Below are positions 61,338 through 64,000 of a stretch of DNA of 64,000 bases, in pieces. Source of the stretch: Udeniomyces pyricola (Eukaryota; Basidiomycota; Tremellomycetes; Cystofilobasidiales; Mrakiaceae); NCBI GenBank assembly GCA_039545295.1, contig BCIK01000019.1, positions 173,789 through 237,788 of the forward strand, given 5' to 3'. The notes below the pieces were generated by a model. That model was not told the origin of the DNA. It was given only the letters and a program-made list of their open reading frames with translations, and searched no databases. Each line of letters opens with the position of its first letter. Positions within the stretch are counted from its first letter, which is position 1. The position numbers were made by a program, and so were the translations under genes.

Positions 61338-63127
61338 ATGCGAGATCACACTACCTGCTCCTCACGGCCTTCATCTCCAATGGCGATAACGGCAACAACA
61401 GCTTCCAAAGCAACGAGCACTGACTGGATCACTTCCTTCCCTTCTCGGATCAATCTAGCCGGCTCGGACAAGAGCGCCGGTAGTGATGCCCTCTCCAGTA
61501 AGGCTACTGATCAGCTCGACGATTCCCAAACTCGTACGTTTGCTCGATTTGTTGGGATCGACGTCTAAATTGTGATGGTATTGAGCAAGAGGTAGGGATA
61601 GGAGGCAGGTGTTCGCTGGGGTTATCTCGGCTAGGGATCGGTGTTAACCGCTGAGCCTGATGATCGATGACCCATACTAGTAATCGAATACTGACCATGC
61701 TTTTTCTTGTTTGATTTGTTTCGCTTCCCTCTCGCCCGATCCATTCTGCACCGTTTTTTTTTTCAGGCGCCTCTTCCCCCAGTTCACCCCGTCTCGCTCC
61801 TCCAGCTGTCATATCCGATAGCCCGACCTCTACAACCCACTCGCAGCCCCGAACGCAACCTCATCCTATCCCTTCTTTCCCTCTGTTCGATCGTCAACTG
61901 CACTATCACCAACATCCTCAAGGATCGCCTCCTCGGTTCGCCTACAGTCACCCTTTCCCACACACCTATGCTTCCTCATTTTCTTTCTCTCCTCCCTCCA
62001 CTGCTCAGACGGCCTTCTCGACATCGCCTACCAACGGAAGCTTCATACCCTCGGCGACGGGCACCTCGCCTTCGTTCAGTCAACTAGCCCTCCTAGCTGG
62101 CCTCGATCTCGACGGTCCTCTTCCCCCCCTTTCACTTTCACCAGAGCCGCCTTCTTCGGCTGACGATGTCCTGTCTCCCCTCGGTCGACGCAAAGAACTC
62201 GCTCCACCTCGATCCCTTAGCCCAAACTCCATCAGCCTCCAACGGGAACGGCTGAATTCCTTTTGCGAAAGTCTTCCTCCGCTCCTTCGACGACCATCCT
62301 CCTCCCATTCAGGCTCCTATTCACCTAGCACTACCGGTGGATCCTCCTTTGTCCCGACTCCAACGGGCTCGTTTTCTATCCAGCGACCGAGTTGGATTCC
62401 TTCGACCACCACCGGGCCAATCCTTCAACATCCTATTCCTTCTCGCCAACCTATCGGCTCATCGTTATTCTCTCACGGCGCCGACGTATCCTCTACATCC
62501 CACATCGACCCCGTTCTCCTACCTATCCTATCGCACTCTCTGCCAAGTACGACGATGCATTACGGTGATGCATCCTCGTCGGCGTACGCGTATCGTCCGC
62601 GTCAAGCAAGCCCGACCTCGGGTTCGCCCCGATTCGCTGCGGATGATAATACGGGACTTCCCTTGGCCATGCCGTCCTTCCCATCTGGTAAGAGACGCTC
62701 GAGTCTCTCCGTCGCCATTGGCAACGGCGGCTCGAAAGCTCAAGCCATCAATGGGAACGGAAACAGTGCTGGAACAGGAGCAGGAGTCAAGACCAAAACG
62801 GGATCAAGGCATATGTGTCTAGAAGAAGGATGCAAGTCTTCCTTTGTAAGTCGATTGCTCTGCCGTTCTCTTGCTCTTTGAAATATGTTATCGATGAACT
62901 CCCAACTCATGTCCTCTGTGCTGCCTGGCATTTTTTCTTCTCCATCTCAGACCCGTAAATCCGACCTTCACCGCCACGCCAAATCTCATCTTCCAATGGA
63001 ATTCGCGAAACCATTCGTGTGTGCGAACCTCGCCTCGTGTGGGCGCCGGTTCGCAAGGAAGAGCGCGCTGGACAAGCATATGGGTTCAGGCGGGGAGTGT
63101 TCTGTGGCAGAGGGGACTACGGATTGA
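61338..63127 (+). CDS. C2H2 zinc-finger transcription factor
   Basis: Probable sequence-specific nuclear regulator. Three exons join in phase (61338-61533, 61767-62845, 62951-63127), giving about 483 residues. The first 400 residues are Ser/Pro/Thr-rich and disordered, typical of fungal regulators, with FSQLALLAGLDLDGPLPPLS a possible activation segment. Finger 1 spans an intron: CLEEGCKSSF, then TRKSDLHRHAKSH. Finger 2 is CANLASCGRRFARKSALDKH followed by MGSGGEC, so its last ligand would be Cys rather than His, with a five-residue gap between the first two cysteines. The protein ends 10 residues later. The large middle exon has no in-frame ATG near its start, so it is easy to miss by simple ORF finding. 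Targets are unknown. Confidence 0.8.
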
Positions 63128-64000
63128 ACAGGTGGTGAAAGAACGCGTCGACTGGTCGTCGGAGGCGCTTATAGATATTTCCTTTTCTTACTTTTGGCTT
63201 TCGTCTCTTCTCCCTTTCTTTTTTTCCGTCTTTTTTTACTCTTTCAGTCGTCGTTTTCCGTTGTAAACCCTCATCGCTTAGATCACCCTATATTCTCTCC
63301 TTCTTTCTTATACTTTTCACTTGTTCTTTTCAATCTCATGCTAATCGCGTCTCTCTGTTTCTATCGATATTGGATCTTGACACTCTCCAATCCCTCTCCC
63401 CTCTCCTGGTTTTGCTTCTCTCGGCCTGCTCGCTTCGGTTCTCTGCCTACGTGTACTATGGTACAAAGCTATGAACGTGTGCACGCGCGCGATCCCAGAC
63501 CAGTGATCTTTTCCGCGTGCATCTTTTGATAACGCCTCATATTAGCTAGTCAACGATCTCAAACGCGCGCGACCTCCTGTAACAGACGATTCAGATAGTT
63601 GATGTATGTAACGAATCAAGCTGGCATGCGAAGGCTATTGGCAATATATATATCACTGTACCTATTATAAGGCATGTGAATCCGACGACCGCGGCGGAGC
63701 GCATGTATATAGTATATATACCGCGTGCAGCGGTAGATCAAGTTACGCGCGTAACAACATGCACAAGTTGGGCAAAGGGGCAAGGGCTGGATCGAGGCAC
63801 GCTGTAGGTCGTCGGGGTGCACAAGAACGTCGTTGGGGATGCTAGACGTAGTGGCCGGTACAAGTGAACAAGAAGACTTGGAAACCAACGTCGAACTGCA
63901 ACTGGACGTGCTGATGCAGTAATTGGATATATATAATTGGTTATTGTGGAACAGCTCGGCGCGCGTGCGCGACGGGAGAAGGACAACATTGCGCGTCATG
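63128..64000. other. Intergenic region at right edge
   Basis: T-rich 3' flank of the zinc-finger gene, then sequence with tatata words and GC-rich cgcgcgc stretches. A 127-codon minus-strand frame at 63616-63999 is not protein-like. No gene is supported. Confidence 0.4.

Noticed and set aside
63616..63999. 127-codon minus-strand frame at the right edge
   Set aside because: Composition is irregular, there is no recognisable domain, and AT-rich tatata segments run through it.

Overview
The window is nuclear DNA from an intron-dense fungus, most likely a basidiomycete yeast. This rests on conserved fungal proteins split by many short GT-AG introns (20 in the beta-galactosidase gene, 19 in the histidine kinase gene), a CAAX-tailed Sel1-repeat chitin synthase activator, a FLILHELTA-family protein and a hybrid histidine kinase. 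The genus cannot be fixed from sequence alone. The window opens on poly-G and GA repeats (probably a contig end), has two runs of N, and carries scattered single Ns.

Layout. 0-5 kb: kynureninase (BNA5, minus, cut by the left edge) and porphobilinogen synthase (HEM2, plus) diverge from a 106-bp gap. 5-10 kb: a multipass membrane protein (plus) converges on a FLILHELTA-family protein (minus). 10.9-16.4 kb: a chitin synthase activator of the Chs4/Skt5/Csr type (minus), with a hexanucleotide array just past its stop, diverges from a phosducin-like protein (plus). 19-24.8 kb: a large cysteine-rich protein of unknown function. 26.4-27.5 kb: a weakly supported small gene.

28.4-45.7 kb is the unusual part. 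The 3' half of MIC19 (minus) runs into a 515-N gap. Past the gap lies a segment that recurs inverted at 42.4-44.2 kb. The second copy holds the MIC19 promoter region and exons 1-2, then breaks just after a shared splice acceptor and continues into a Penelope-like retroelement remnant. Between the inverted copies lie a GNAT acetyltransferase, a secreted GH35 beta-galactosidase and TOM20 (all minus), and COA6 (plus). The promoter and introns of the MIC19 5' half are made of several different tandem repeats.

46.6-63.1 kb: a secreted pepsin-like protease (minus, with a probable frameshift), a PAS/histidine-kinase/receiver hybrid sensor containing 5-nt and 7-nt microexons and a GC-AG intron, the nucleolar rRNA methyltransferase NOP2, and a C2H2 zinc-finger transcription factor (all plus).

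The genes form no obvious pathway. TOM20 (import), COA6 (copper to cytochrome oxidase) and MIC19 (cristae) are neighbours serving mitochondria, and the FLILHELTA family is also thought to be mitochondrial. Exon models were built by hand from conserved motifs, splice consensus and phase agreement. Individual splice sites may be off by a base in places.
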